DNA from: Setomelanomma holmii
Taxonomy: Eukaryota > Ascomycota > Dothideomycetes > Pleosporales > Phaeosphaeriaceae
Assembly (NCBI GenBank): GCA_010015745.1
Contig: ML978211.1
Coordinates: 62,001-126,000, forward strand
Reading direction: 5' to 3'
DNA length: 64,000 nt
Numbering within the stretch: position 1 is the stretch's first letter; every line of letters starts with the position of its first letter. The notes under the pieces were generated by a model that saw only the letters and a list, made by a program, of their open reading frames with translations, had not been told where the DNA came from and did not search any database. A program made the translations under genes and the position numbers. Positions 45,699 to 57,447 of this stretch are shown here, in pieces.

Positions 45699-45920
45699 AT
45701 CTGCGTGATGTAGGATATTTGCGATCGCATGCCCGAACTTTCGCAGCACAACAAATTTTGGCGGAGTTCAGCCACTATCGCCGAGGGCGGTGGCAGAATA
45801 CGCCCCGCGGGTGAGCCTGTTTCTAGCACCACAAAACTTGGGAACTTCGCGACGAAGCGAATGTCAGCTTATAGTCAGCTTGGTTTCTATCACACTTCGC
45901 ATTGTTGCTTCACTACTAGT
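45699..45920. promoter_or_regulatory. Bidirectional promoter, ECM16 / PSMG3-like
   Basis: Only 222 bases separate the two divergent start codons, so the promoters and leaders must be shared or interleaved. No TATA box stands out. Confidence 0.5.
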
Positions 45921-46457
45921 ATGGCAACCTCAGCGTTGGCTCCCGCAGCCGATTGCCCCGTCACGCCCGCGCCATTCCCAGCGCGCACGAAGACGTCCGC
46001 CTCGTCTATCAAGGGTCTTCAAACCGTCGCGACTGCAGTCAATTTCACCGACAAGATACTGATTACAGTCACGCAAAATGGTCGGCTAGCCCATTGGGTA
46101 TGCAACACGAGAATTGAGGTCATCTTGTTACCAACCTAAATTTAGGTCCACGTTCCTTTAGACATTGCTGCAACAGATGCCTCAATGGCCACGAACCCCT
46201 ACCTCGAGCGCGAAGACGACGACCCAGAGTCCGACCTATTACCCATGCACCACCTCACAGCGACAAACATACTAGGCGGAACGGTACCTGAGCTTGACAT
46301 ATTGGGACAAACACTCGCAACGCAGATTGCCAGCGCGATCAAGACTCGTGATGAAAGAGAGACAAGAACTGTTGTGCTTGGGATGGGACTCGAAAAGAGC
46401 ATGATAGGAAGGGAGGAGTTCAGTGAATTGGTTGGGCTGGTGCTCGAGGTCATCTGA
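45921..46457 (+). CDS. PSMG3: Proteasome assembly chaperone 3-like
   Basis: Exons 45921-46097 and 46146-46457 (intron GTATGC...TTTAG), 162 residues. The pattern fits PAC3 (yeast Irc25/Poc3): a Pro/Ala-rich lead, then TAVNFTDKILITVTQNGRLAHW at the intron joined to VHVPL, an acidic loop, ILGGTVPELDILGQTLATQI and RTVVLGMGLEKSM, ending in a helix (FSELVGLVLEVI). The human protein has the equivalent strand (ILVVVTQFGKMG) and C-terminal helix. PAC3 pairs with PAC4 to guide assembly of the 20S alpha ring. The insert DDDPESDLLPMHHLTA is longer than in animals. Good but not perfect match. Confidence 0.78.
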
Positions 46458-46706
46458 GTGTATTATTCGGCTGCTATGCTGGTTCGAGCTGCAGCGCCGA
46501 GGGTTGATTATGGCATGAACACGCCATGCGTACGTGACACGTGCGTTGCTTATAGATTCGATCCTTGCAAGAATTTGGGGTATATTTGTAAAGTATGTCG
46601 AACTTCTTCCTTCTCTTCTTCTGTTCTTATCTTCCTCAAACGCCGTCCCGATACTGATTCTTTACTGTAGCCCTGAACGCCGATAGATTGCAACCCGTCA
46701 ATGTCC

Positions 46707-47398
46707 TTATAGGCTCTCGCGGAGCCTGTTGATGAGAATGTCAACGGATTCCATATCGCAGGCATCGAGTTCTCTATCGGGCTTGAAGTCCTTGGGCATA
46801 TGCGAGATCGTTTCGTCGAGACCCGGTTGGAAGTTTCGGACAGTAGACGACAGCGCAGTGATGGCCCTTTTGCGAACCTGCTGTTCTGGGTCTTCGGTGG
46901 CTAGCCGTACTAAAACGGGAATTCCGCCGACGATGAGGATCTATGAATTTCAGCATTGATTCTTAAGCGCTGCGAAGACATGCGACTTACCCGTTCCTGC
47001 GTCCGAAGATTGTTCTGCACAACGGTACCACAGGTATGTGCCGCCCACTGTCTCAATATCGCATGCTCACTTCTGAGCTGTTCCACCAAGTCCGGCCATA
47101 ACCCAAGGGCTTCGATGTTGTTGGCGTTGTCGAGGTTCTCAATAAGCATTTCGAAGTCTATAAAAGACTGTTTGCGCTTTTCGAGCTCGTGTGTGCTATC
47201 CTTGTCCTTGATGATGGCCATGCTCTCTCTCATCAAATCCGCGTCCGACTTGATATGGTCACCACTTATGAGCGACATCAATGCGGCCTTGTCCACGTCC
47301 GACATTGGTTGGGGCGCTGCCGCGGAGGGATTGTTGCGCGAGGCTTCCGAGTTCGATATGCCCCATTTTAGGAGATTGTTCAGAGTAGGATCGTTCAT
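46707..47398 (-). CDS. FES1: Hsp70 nucleotide exchange factor Fes1
   Basis: Exons 47398-46991 and 46940-46707 (intron GTAAGT...TCATAG), 213 residues. The N-terminus NDPTLNNLLKWGISNSE and the armadillo-like helices (NANNIEALGLWPDLVEQL, AAHTCGTVVQNN, QER/ILIVGGIPVLVRLAT, VRKRAITALSSTVRNFQPG) are characteristic of Fes1/HspBP1. It binds the Hsp70 nucleotide-binding domain in the cytosol and speeds ADP release. Length fits the shorter Fes1 of filamentous fungi (yeast 290). The conserved KRKQSFIDFEMLIENLDNANN block is intact. Confidence 0.93.
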
Positions 47399-48381
47399 GG
47401 TGTACTTTTTCGCAGGAGTGGGAATTGTCGTTTGCGGGTTGAGACGATGGTGGTTATCTAGGCATCTGAAATTATTTTGGCGGAACGCGGATGACGCAGG
47501 TTAGTTGGGCCGACAGCTCGCGAAGGAACCATAAGTTTCGCGACGCTTCCATGGCTGGCAGCTGTCACAACATGTACGCCAGGAGCTTGAAACCAAGATG
47601 GCAAGGTGCAGAATAGGTTGAGAATGCGATCACTACAATTACACATGGTTCTCAGCCAGTAGCGCCAATAGCTACATCTTGGGGTAGGTAAGGGGTCGCA
47701 GTCGGTTGCCCCGCTATAGCACGTGACCTTCGCCTCGTACTCGCCCAGGGGATCGCGGATTTGGCGGTGAGCAGCAGCGGATGGCTGGCATCGCAACGCG
47801 GCGACGCACTTGTCTACCACGAGCATAGATGAAAAACGTCGTACACAGTGGAGAATATCTACTCCATCATCGCTTGGCAAGTGCAGAATAGCGCTGCCTG
47901 GCGGTCTGGTATGACGGGCATGAACGGTAGCTTCCTCTGCTGTGGCGGGGAGCTTGCGTGGCTACCAAAATAGCAATTGTGTAGCCTAGAGAGGCAGTCT
48001 AATGCGAAATATATAATGCTCAACATGCCGTAAAGCGCAGTATAAAAGCCCAACGCAGAAATTTACACGCCCTCTCGTTGGCGGTGTCGTTCGCGCAAAG
48101 CCTCCTTCAAGTACACCAACCTCGCAGCTGCCACCCGGCTAGTAAATCTGGGCAAGGCCGGCCCGCTTATTTCAGCACCCACCGCCGACTTGCCTCGCAC
48201 AACACCTTAACACCAACACCCTCGCCCTGTAAGCTCCCCCGACTTCTGCACCCTCGCTCAATTGCCAGACCAGCGGCATCTCGAGACATCTCACGCTGAC
48301 CCTCTTCTGTCGCAGCCGACACAAATTGCAATCGCCCTGTTCCCTTCGCAACCTCCTAATCTCTACACCTAATCAGTCAAC
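47399..48381. promoter_or_regulatory. Divergent promoter of FES1 and actin
   Basis: 983 bases between the divergent FES1 and actin starts. The actin-proximal 300 bases are strongly C/T-rich, as in highly expressed fungal genes. A TATAAAAG box is listed separately. No gene in between. Confidence 0.5.
48041..48048 (+). promoter_or_regulatory. TATA box candidate, actin
   Basis: TATAAAAG about 340 bases upstream of the actin ATG, followed by long pyrimidine-rich runs where transcription start sites usually lie in fungal promoters. The large gap to the ATG would mean a long leader. Confidence 0.4.
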
Positions 48382-49019
48382 ATGGAAGGTAAGCAGCTGG
48401 AGCCCAACAACACCCTTTGGCGTCCTCCGCATCGCCAACTGATGCGCCGCCTATCTCAATGAGCTTCGCTAACATTTATCCCCCACTATAGAGGAAGTCG
48501 CAGCCCTCGTCATCGACAATGGGTGAGATCATCCCCGAAGTCCTACTCTAGCCATCCCTGCTGTGGAGGGGCTATCCGCAATGCTCGCGCCCACGCCCTG
48601 CAGAGCCGCAAAACCTCCACAGCAGCAGTGCGATAGGCGAAATAAGTAGCTGGACTTGAGCTGACGATTGCTAGTTCGGGTATGTGCAAGGCCGGTTTCG
48701 CCGGTGACGATGCGCCCCGTGCAGTCTTCCGTAAGTTCTTCTACATCCACCTTGCAAGCTGAAGAAGCTGCAAATGCGCGCTCCCAACGCTGCGGGAGAA
48801 TTCGAAGAATGATTCTGACCACGTTGCAGCTTCCATTGTCGGCCGACCACGCCATCATGGGTACGACGATTCCGCCGCATACTTTGCCTGACCCGCAAGC
48901 TGACAACGAGGCAGTATTATGATTGGTATGGGTCAGAAGGACTCCTATGTTGGTGACGAGGCACAGTCGAAGCGTGGTATCCTGACTCTGCGATACCCCA
49001 TCGAGCACGGTGTTGTTAC

Positions 49020-49055
<36 letters not shown>

Positions 49056-49970
49056 TTTCTACAACGAGCTGCGTGTCGCTCCTGAGGAGCATCCCGTCTT
49101 GCTCACCGAGGCTCCCATCAATCCCAAGTCCAACCGTGAGAAGATGACACAGATCGTTTTCGAGACCTTCAACGCCCCCGCGTTCTACGTCTCCATCCAG
49201 GCTGTCCTCTCCCTGTACGCCTCCGGTCGTACCACCGGTATCGTTCTCGACTCCGGTGATGGTGTCACTCACGTCGTCCCCATCTACGAGGGTTTCGCTC
49301 TTCCCCACGCCATTTCGCGTGTTGACATGGCTGGTCGTGATCTGACAGATTACCTCATGAAGATCCTGGCTGAGCGTGGATACACCTTCTCCACCACCGC
49401 CGAGCGCGAAATCGTTCGTGACATCAAGGAGAAGCTCTGCTATGTTGCGCTCGACTTCGAACAGGAGATTCAGACTGCCAGCCAGAGCTCCAGCTTAGAG
49501 AAGTCCTATGAGCTTCCTGACGGTCAGGTCATCACCATTGGCAACGAGCGCTTCCGTGCTCCTGAGGCTCTCTTCCAGCCTTCCGTCTTGGGTCTCGAGA
49601 GCGGTGGCATCCACGTCACCACTTTCAACTCCATCATGAAGTGCGATGTCGACGTCAGGAAAGATCTCTACGGCAACATTGTCATGGTATGCAGCGCCTG
49701 TTTCAGTTCAGTGAAGTAGTCTAAGCTAACGCGACCTAGTCTGGTGGTACCACCATGTACCCCGGTATCTCCGACCGCATGCAGAAGGAGATCACTGCCC
49801 TCGCCCCATCCTCCATGAAGGTCAAGATCATCGCACCTCCAGAGCGCAAGTACTCTGTCTGGATCGGTGGTTCCATTCTCGCCTCGCTCTCCACCTTCCA
49901 GCAGATGTGGATCTCAAAGCAAGAGTACGACGAGAGCGGTCCTTCCATTGTCCACCGCAAGTGCTTCTAA
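48382..49970 (+). CDS. ACT1: Actin
   Basis: Six exons: 48382-48388, 48492-48522, 48675-48730, 48830-48860, 48915-49686 and 49740-49970, giving exactly 375 residues, the universal actin length. The first exon codes only two and a third residues. Landmarks are intact: [20 protein letters not shown] (nucleotide loop), [76 protein letters not shown] and the C-terminal [11 protein letters not shown]. Four small introns cluster in the first 500 bases, a pattern common for filamentous-fungal actin. Codon use is biased to C-ending codons, in line with strong expression. Confidence 0.99.
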
Positions 49971-50422
49971 GGTACAATATATCTGATGTGGTCCGATTTG
50001 TTCGCGAGCTAAACCTCCCCCTAGCGAATTTCTGCGTATCGTCCTCGACGTCTCGACAAGCCTGCTAGCGGAGGTATCAATGTATTGGCGCTCTGTTACA
50101 CCGGGATTTTACAAATGATGGTTGTTCACAAAAGCGAGCCAGCGGTTGGGATTACTTATGGAGCAGATCAAGCTACGAAGGTGGTGTAGTAGGATCATAA
50201 GATTGTAGCTTAGAGTTTGGACACCTTGACATCCCCTAACATTGTAAGGCCGTAAACCTTTCATTGCCTTATGTGACTCTGAAACTTAATCTATATTACG
50301 TCGCGTGAGTGGTGGAAGAGCAGCGGAAGGTAAGCCATTACATCGTGGTGGAAAGCGCGACTAAGGTCTTGGCGCACTGAAGCTAAAGGCACATACCGGG
50401 TCCTTCCCCATTATTTTGCCAC
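49971..50422. other. Actin trailer / convergent spacer
   Basis: 3' regions of actin and the convergent HET-domain gene. No gene seen. Confidence 0.45.
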
Positions 50423-52567
50423 CTACACGATCTTTACCAGAGCGTCCCGCATGATAGCCGTGGCCTCAGAAGTTTTCTCGAGGTGCTGCTCACGATCTTC
50501 ATCCACACATAAGCCGATCCTGACGAAGGTATTGCCGAACAGCCCACTGTCAATCATCGGAGATACCGAGCGCTCCTCCTCACATTTCACCCTTCTCAAT
50601 ACCAACAAGACTACGCACTCATCATCTTCGTACTCCAAGCGTGTGGTCGTGCCGATAAGCTTCAAGCAGAAAATTTCATTCCCGCCTTCCATTCGGATGC
50701 CTACATCGCTGTTGAGATCGAAGTCCATCCGGAAGCGGTCTGGCTGTAGAAGACCTCCACCGAGCGTCATAATATTGAGCTTCCCGTTGGCTGCTGTACG
50801 TCCGAGCATTGCTTTAATCAACGTGCCCTTCAATACGATGCAGGCGGATCTCAAGCGACCTGTCGGATCTGCACCTTCCGGAACGCTACTTGCTTCCACA
50901 ATCGTGGCATAGAAATGAGTTTCTCGTCCGCGCTTGGGACCATCGTGTCCTTCAAGTCCTTGGCTAAGAATTTTCATCAAATTATAGCTGATCCATGGCC
51001 CGCCAAAATACTGTGGCTTACTCACGACGGACGCCCAGGAGAATGTCGGTGCCCGCCATGGTTCGCATCTCATTGCAAGCTCAGGCTCTTTAGTGTACCA
51101 GACGAGATCTACAAGCAGATTCTCTTTCCAAAGACCGGCAGCATACTCCCATCCCGTGGCGCTAGCAATGCTCTTCGCGAGACCAGATATCGCCGGGAAG
51201 ATGTCCTCGGGTTTAGTTAGGGCCATGCGGGAATAGTCGGAGACAACAGCATGCCACGCAGGTGGGCCCCTTTCATGCTTCCAATTCAGCAGAGAGAACG
51301 AATATCGATGGAAGCGGTCTTTCGGCGCCAGCCATATTAACCTCGATCGGTCAGACAGATTGAGCCCATTACACTCACACGTTAGACACTCCATGCACTC
51401 CCACATCATCTCTTCTTGGCCAAAATGGAGAACACGCGGACTCAACAATCTCTCCTGATGAACCCAGCCGCGTTGCAGAAGTGGCAACTCGGCTTCGTTA
51501 TGCCTCAAGTATTTACGCGTCCGAATCTTGTCCAATCCACTATGGCCCACAAGGTTCTGAACGCTGTTGTCAAGATGCGCAAGATCAGCTCGGCGAAACA
51601 TACCATGATGTGGGCCAGTAGATGCTGAGGCTGCAAGCGTCAGAATGGCATTCTGATAGATGGTTGCCATCTGAGCCGATTGGATTTCCCAGTCCTTCAC
51701 ATCATCCTGGACGATGCATAGCGAGTCTATCCACAAATATGGGATCTGGAATTTTCGGGTGAAGCTGACCGCATCCTGGAACGTCTTCGGTAAGTCATTC
51801 CACAAGATACTGTCCAGAAATTCGGGAAGTGTCTTTCGTGTAGTCATGAGGGGCTGATGCCCGCCCCAGCAATGGCTCAGGCATGCCCATTGCCCTACAA
51901 TATCTCCGGTTTCTATCAAACGAACATTCCTGGTGTCAATGGTACCAACATCGAGGACTCGAAGGGGTAGCTTCGGAGAGCCAGTCACGGGTACCAGATT
52001 CGGACACATGATATTATGCGTCTTCACACACTTCTCGAACCAACCCCACGCGATGCGCACGGCTTGGTCCGAGCCGGTGTAGCCTGAGATCGAGGTCGCC
52101 ACGGGAAGAACATCGTCATGTGCACCTGATATTTCATTTAGTCATGATCTTTGGATTCATCTTGTGGACTTACGGTCCACAACGAACAACTCCCTCTCCG
52201 AGGCATTGCCTTTGAAGCGGAATCCCGATGCCCTGATTTCAACCTCAAGCTTCTCGTCGATATTTGGCGAGATGGTCCCAGGAGATACATCCACTTTGTG
52301 CCAGAAGCTCAACCCGGAGTTCCGAGCCATCGCGTCTTGGTTGCGATTGCGAGCATCGTTGTTACCGCTCTCCTTGCCCACTGCTGTACAAATCAAGACA
52401 CAATACTCACAACTGCATTCCATACTCCCCCCAAGTGAGCTCTCCCGGACCCACGCTTCCTTGGATGGATCCTCCTTCATCTTCACGAAGTCTCTAAAAG
52501 ACTGGCATATCGACGGCGATGCTCCACTCACTTGGTATCGAACCGCTCGCGCAGTATCCTCATCCAT
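50423..52567 (-). CDS. HET-domain protein
   Basis: Exons 52567-52174 and 52125-50423 (intron GTAAGT...TATCAG), 698 residues. The first 130 residues hold CECSCEYC-like cysteines (ECSCEYCVLIC) and a region that relatives have before the HET domain. The HET domain is at about 208-305: YACLSHCWG-type start (WACLSHCWGG), LPKTFQDAVSFTRKFQIPYLWIDSLCI, then DDVKDWEIQSAQMATIYQNA and the LAASASTG turn. RGWVHQERLLSPRVLHFG and WECMECLTCE follow. HET proteins trigger vegetative incompatibility or act in non-self response in filamentous fungi. No NACHT, ankyrin or WD repeats, so the effector part stands alone. Start at the ATG before DEDTARAV. Confidence 0.9.
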
Positions 52568-53874
52568 CTTGACAATGATGACAAGAATGATGGCATTGCG
52601 AGAACTGTCATCGCACGCAGCCGCCTGTCCCGCATGCTTGCAAGGAGGTGCAAGGCTTGCGATTGGCTATACATGCGAGTGGAGACTGCATCATGCAGCC
52701 TTGATGTGACGGGAACGCGGCACGGCTCGCGGTGGCAAGCCATATTCCCATGATCTTGTCTTTCAAAATACAGGATCTATATTTCGTCTTGTGTGGTGAC
52801 ATGCTTAGGCGCGACATGAAGGGCAAGCTTGAATCGGCTATGTCGCAACCTAGGCCATGAACGTCCCTTGGTGAGCTGTGCCCTACTTATGCGGTTCTTC
52901 ACACACAGCGCGCTTATTCTGACCACCCACCGGTAAGACGACGCGATACTCAAGTAGACCATCTCGGCTATGATATCGTGCGGCTCTTTGGAGCAATTCA
53001 CGTCCAGTACAAACGGCGGCCGTGAGGTATAGATCGATCTTCCCAATGTTCACATAAGCCTGTTTAGGCGGAGTTGCCAAACATTCCTTCCCTGTTCTCG
53101 CCTGCAGAAACCATCGTTGAACAACCTAGACACTGCTCTTTTCGTTTCACGCGGTGGAATCTCTGCAACTCCATTTTCTCCATGGAGCTCGAATTATCCT
53201 TAAAAGCATCTTAAATGTTGGTGTTGTGATTATGAGTGCCATATTTTGTCATCGCTCGAATGATGCCTTCTTCCAGGCCCATAATGAGGTTGGCTTATGC
53301 TCACTTCCCGTTAGAGGATACTGAAGTAGAGATATGGTGGCGCAGGTCACTCATGGCTCAAAGTACGACGCTCTGATGCTTATTTAGCCACTGGATGTTT
53401 TCTTGATCAGCCATGTGCCCTCAGGAGTCATGGCTGCATTTCGTGGTGTATCCAAATTTTGAAAGATCATGCATGCATTGTCATTAGCACTATGATCTTC
53501 TCCGAAGCTCTTGTATATTGCCCCTTCTATTTCTCCTCCACGATTTGTCGTGCTAGAGATGACCTGTCTCAGTTCTGTCTTCTTAAGTCATGCTACCTTG
53601 CACCTGCAATTCCGGTCCCAAGACTGACGGGCAAACGGATTTACTCATAGCTCTGTTCTATGTCGCTGGACAAGTCGGAATCGTTGGCGTTCGTAGACAT
53701 TGCGGTTTTCAAGCCCGCAAGTTGATCCAGATATCGACGAGGTGAGTGTGGCCGTATATGCCCGCTTACACATCGTAAAACATCTTCTGCAAACAGCGGG
53801 CACGTAAAAGTTCACACTTTCTGCGCGATTCGCGATGTCGTCGACTTCTTCATGCCTCAACATGCATCGAACGA
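52568..53874. other. Spacer
   Basis: 1.3 kb with only overlapping frames of 60-90 codons on both strands. No domain, repeat or RNA gene recognised. Contains the HET-gene promoter and the MYND-gene trailer. Confidence 0.4.
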
Positions 53875-54432
53875 TCACGCATCCCCAGCCCCCTTCTCCT
53901 TCTCCTCGGCCAACTTCGCACAAACTTTCTTATGCGTCTTCCAATCTTTCTTCTGACACTCAACACCACAATATGCCACGCTCTTACATTTCGTACAGCT
54001 CTTCACATCCTCCCGTTTCCAGCAAACTTCACACCTCGTCCCTCTCGCATCATCTCCATGCGCCTCGTTCATGATCTCCTGCATTATCAACCGCGCCGCA
54101 TTCTTACACACTGGCGCATCGCAAATTGGTTGCACGAAGACATTGATGAACGGCTCGTTGGGCACATGCAAGTACGAACACGGCGTGAGTACGGATGAGC
54201 ATATCGTGCCGTTGCAGTTGCAGCAGTGTGCGCCGGCTTTGGCGTCGCATTCGGACTGGAATTGGGGAATGATGGATGAAATGGTTGAGCGAAATTGTTC
54301 TTGATATACAGGCGTGTTTTGGAGGTATGGTGGGACGATGAGGCTGGTAGGAATGGGGTGGGTGTGTGTCCATTCTGAGCCGCCTGAGTTGTTGAGGGGG
54401 GTGAAGCGGAAGGGAATCGGACGTGTGGCCAT
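53875..54432 (-). CDS. MYND zinc-finger protein
   Basis: 185 residues from MATRPIPFRF; nine more codons are open upstream. Residues 65-110 have a Cys cluster (HCCNCNGTIC, PICDAPVC) and conserved motifs VLTPCSYLHVPNEPFINVFVQ. The C-terminal MYND finger (134-171) reads CEVC, C146/C149, YCGVEC, WKTHKKVC, with all expected Cys/His ligands. MYND fingers bind proline-rich partners. The role of this small family is not known to me. The gene is a single exon and reads divergently from the MFS transporter. Confidence 0.82.
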   Translation of the reverse strand: MATRPIPFRFTPLNNSGGSEWTHTHPIPTSLIVPPYLQNTPVYQEQFRSTISSIIPQFQSECDAKAGAHCCNCNGTICSSVLTPCSYLHVPNEPFINVFVQPICDAPVCKNAARLIMQEIMNEAHGDDARGTRCEVCWKREDVKSCTKCKSVAYCGVECQKKDWKTHKKVCAKLAEEKEKGAGDA

Positions 54433-54979
54433 GCTGGGGATGTTTCTGATGCAGATCAATGGTGTCTGGAGATTGTGGATGTTATATCGGAGCTGATCGA
54501 TTCATACGCAAAGGGAAAGAGCTTTGAGCTTAGCGCAATTAAACGCATTGGCCATCTCCCACAAGACTTCTTCTACCTAGCCATTCGCTACCTGTACGAC
54601 AAAGTAGATGAAGTTTGCCAGTCGACACAGCCGATGTATTCGAATAAGCTTTATCTTATGTGCATGAACATGGCGAGTGCAGGAACGATATTGCGCAATG
54701 CTGGCCTGCCCAATTAGGTAAACCGTGCGCTAGCGTGAAGCTTGAGCCGCTCAAGTTGAAAGGCAACCGACGACGCGTCTTCGATTGCATTGCTTGTACA
54801 TCAATTTCAATCGTCTTATTGACTGGATGACTTTTCCACTGTATTCCTACTTTTCACACGACAATCGACCTTGATCTTCGCTCTTCTGGGGTTATTCTTG
54901 TTTGCCCCAGCCCCCAATTGTTATCTTGCACGCGGCCCACACGAACATCAATCAGAAACATTGCATGTGACCTGTCGTA
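54433..54979. promoter_or_regulatory. Divergent spacer, MYND and MFS genes
   Basis: Holds both promoters. An 80-codon plus-strand frame at 54475-54717 (SYAKGKSFELSAIKRIG...) is open but short and unmatched; it could be a small gene, though I cannot support it. Confidence 0.35.
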
Positions 54980-56731
54980 ATGCCGCCGAATCGCAAAGAG
55001 CATGATGTGCTTGGGGCAGAAGTCAGCGATGAGAATACACCACTCCTGACCGGCGTTGACCCAGAGCCAATCCCAGAATCCATAGATCCAACACATGGAG
55101 CCGCCGAGGCCGACGAGCTCAATGCAGATGGAGAAATCGACGAAGAAAACGAAACGCCCTTACCGCGAGGTCAGATCTTCCTACTCTGCTATACAGCCGT
55201 CGTGGAGCCCATTGCGTTCTTTGGCATCTTCCCCTACATCAACTTCATGATTGAGAAAGTGGGCAATGTGGAAAAAGAGGATGTTGGCTTCTACTCTGGT
55301 CTGATTGAGAGCTTGTTTTCTGCTACGCAGATGTGCGTTATGATCTTTTGGGGCAAGGTCAGTGTTACAGACTTGCATGTACTTTGATGAAGCTAACTTG
55401 ATAGGCTTCCGACCGCTATGGGAGAAAGCCGGTACTGGTTGGTTCTTTGCTTGGTGTCGCTGTCGCGACGAGCTTGTTTGGTATGAGCCAGTCACTGTGG
55501 CAGATGATCATCTTCAGGTGCTTTGCCGGTGTCTTCGCTGGTACTGTTGTGACAGTTCGAGCAATGCTCAGGTATGTCCTTCAATGTTCTTGTAGTAAGA
55601 CGAATACTGACGCAGCGGCTCCCGTCTATAGTGAGAATAGCACGAAATATACACAGGCAAGAGCATTCAGCTATTTCGCCTTTGCGCGGAATCTGGGCCT
55701 TTTCCTTGGTCCACTTTTAGGTATGTCCCTCCTTGAGTGCGTCCGATATGTAGCTGACAAGTCGATCAAGGCGGTGTGCTAGAAAGGCCAGCTACTAAAT
55801 ACACGAGGATCTTCGGCAAGATACATTTCTTCCACAAGTATCCATATGCACTGCCTGGCTTCGTCACTTCTGCTATCGCATTGTCGTCAGCGCTCGCGGT
55901 CCTCTTCTTCGCAAAAGAGGTACGTACATTGGGACAAACTTGAAGCATCAATCTAACCTGTATAGACACTCCACATCCACCGAGACAAGAAGAAGACCGA
56001 TACTCCACCCATGTCAACCTGGCAGCTCTTCAATTACCCCGGCGTGGCACGAGTCATACTGATCTACAACTATGTCATGCTCTTAGCGTTCACATATACC
56101 GCTGTCAACCCCGTCTTTGCATACACGCCCATCGCGCTCGGTGGTCTTAGCTTCTCGCCCGAACTCATCGCCGCAATGACCGCACTGGCAGGAGCGTCGC
56201 AAGCAATATGGCTCCTCCTGATTTTCCCACGCCTCCACAAGCGCGTAGGTACGGGACAAATGCTGTATTACTGCGCATTCGCATGGCCTGTGTTTTTCGC
56301 GAGTAGCGTGGTGTTCAATACACTGCTGCGACATGACCTCAAAGCAGCGTTCTGGGCGACAGCACCACCGACGCTCGTACTTGGCAGTGGAGTCGCAATG
56401 GCGTTTAGTAAGTATTCTCTGTCTAATCTTCTGTCTTACGGTTCTGATCATACTAGCTGCCGTCCAACTCGCCGTCAACGACATTGCTCCGTCCCACGAA
56501 ACTTTGGGCACGCTGAACGCTATCGTACTAGCTATCCAGAGCGGCTTGCGTGCCGTCGCACCTGCGCTGGCGACGAGTGTTTTCGCTACTGGCGTCAAGT
56601 ATCATATCCTTGGTGGACATCTTTTCTGGCTTCTCAACGTGATACTTGCGTTTGGCCTGCCAATTCTCCTTAGACTGCTACCTGAGAAAGTAGCTGGGAA
56701 AGTCCCGAAGGGCTCGCATGATCGTGCATGA
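54980..56731 (+). CDS. MFS transporter (DHA1-like)
   Basis: Exons 54980-55357, 55405-55571, 55632-55720, 55771-55919, 55966-56407 and 56457-56731, 499 residues, all in phase. A 60-residue acidic N-terminus with ENTPLL precedes 12 predicted spans. The MFS A motif is ASDRYGRKPVLVGSLLG, directly after the first intron, and RCFAGVFAGTVVTVRAM and FARNLGLFLGPLLGG follow. The second half begins TWQLFNYPGVARVILIYNY. This fits the fungal group of DHA1-type H+ antiporters related to plant ZIF1 and bacterial tetracycline exporters. The substrate cannot be read from sequence. No biosynthetic cluster lies beside it. Confidence 0.88.
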
Positions 56732-57447
56732 GCATTGCGCTCTTTTGCGGTGCTCGTTAAGGAAGATGTGTATATATGTATCTACCATGTTATCAGCCCT
56801 GCTCAGAGAACAACCAATCTCACCAACAGAGGTGTCGCCTTCAAGCGAAGCAATATACCTTCGTTAGCAGTCTGAATCTCACGATCGCCAACTCACGAGG
56901 TTACGAGACATCAGCTAGTGTACCTTTGACGACTGTTACCTCTCCCCTTCGGCATGTATGGAGCATCTCAAATGGATGCGTAGTTTGACGCCAATGCCAT
57001 TCCGTATCTGCCAATTGTGGAGTGATTTCTGGATCTGGATAGAGAGAAGTCGGAACGATGCGTGTGTTTGTGTGACTTCCACGACGTGAGTTTGGTAAAG
57101 TGTGTTGCGTGCAAAGACACGTTGTGTTGTAACAGGAAGTATTGAGATGTGGACTGGATGGTACATAAGACGATATGAATGTTCCTCCAACTTGAGACAT
57201 GGCGTGGAGTGAATTTGCTAGATCCTTGGTTGGAGTATATCCGCATGTACATTAACGACATTTGAGCAGCGGGAACTCGCGCAGATCAATACTGGGTTCG
57301 ATCAACGGGATCGATGTCCTTGCTGCGCCACCCATGGTCCGAGTATAATTTGCTCTGTAATTATTCTCGAGATCTGATATATTCGGTGATATGCCTCGTG
57401 ACTTCCTTCTCGTTTCTCCTCTACCCATCCATTCTCCTAACCTCACC
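56732..57447. other. Convergent spacer, MFS and AIM32
   Basis: 3' regions of two converging genes. No gene or repeat recognised. Confidence 0.4.

Noticed and set aside
57290..57315. GGGTTCGATC, like a tRNA B box
   Set aside because: No acceptor stem or A box at the right distance; does not fold as tRNA. No other convincing tRNA was seen.
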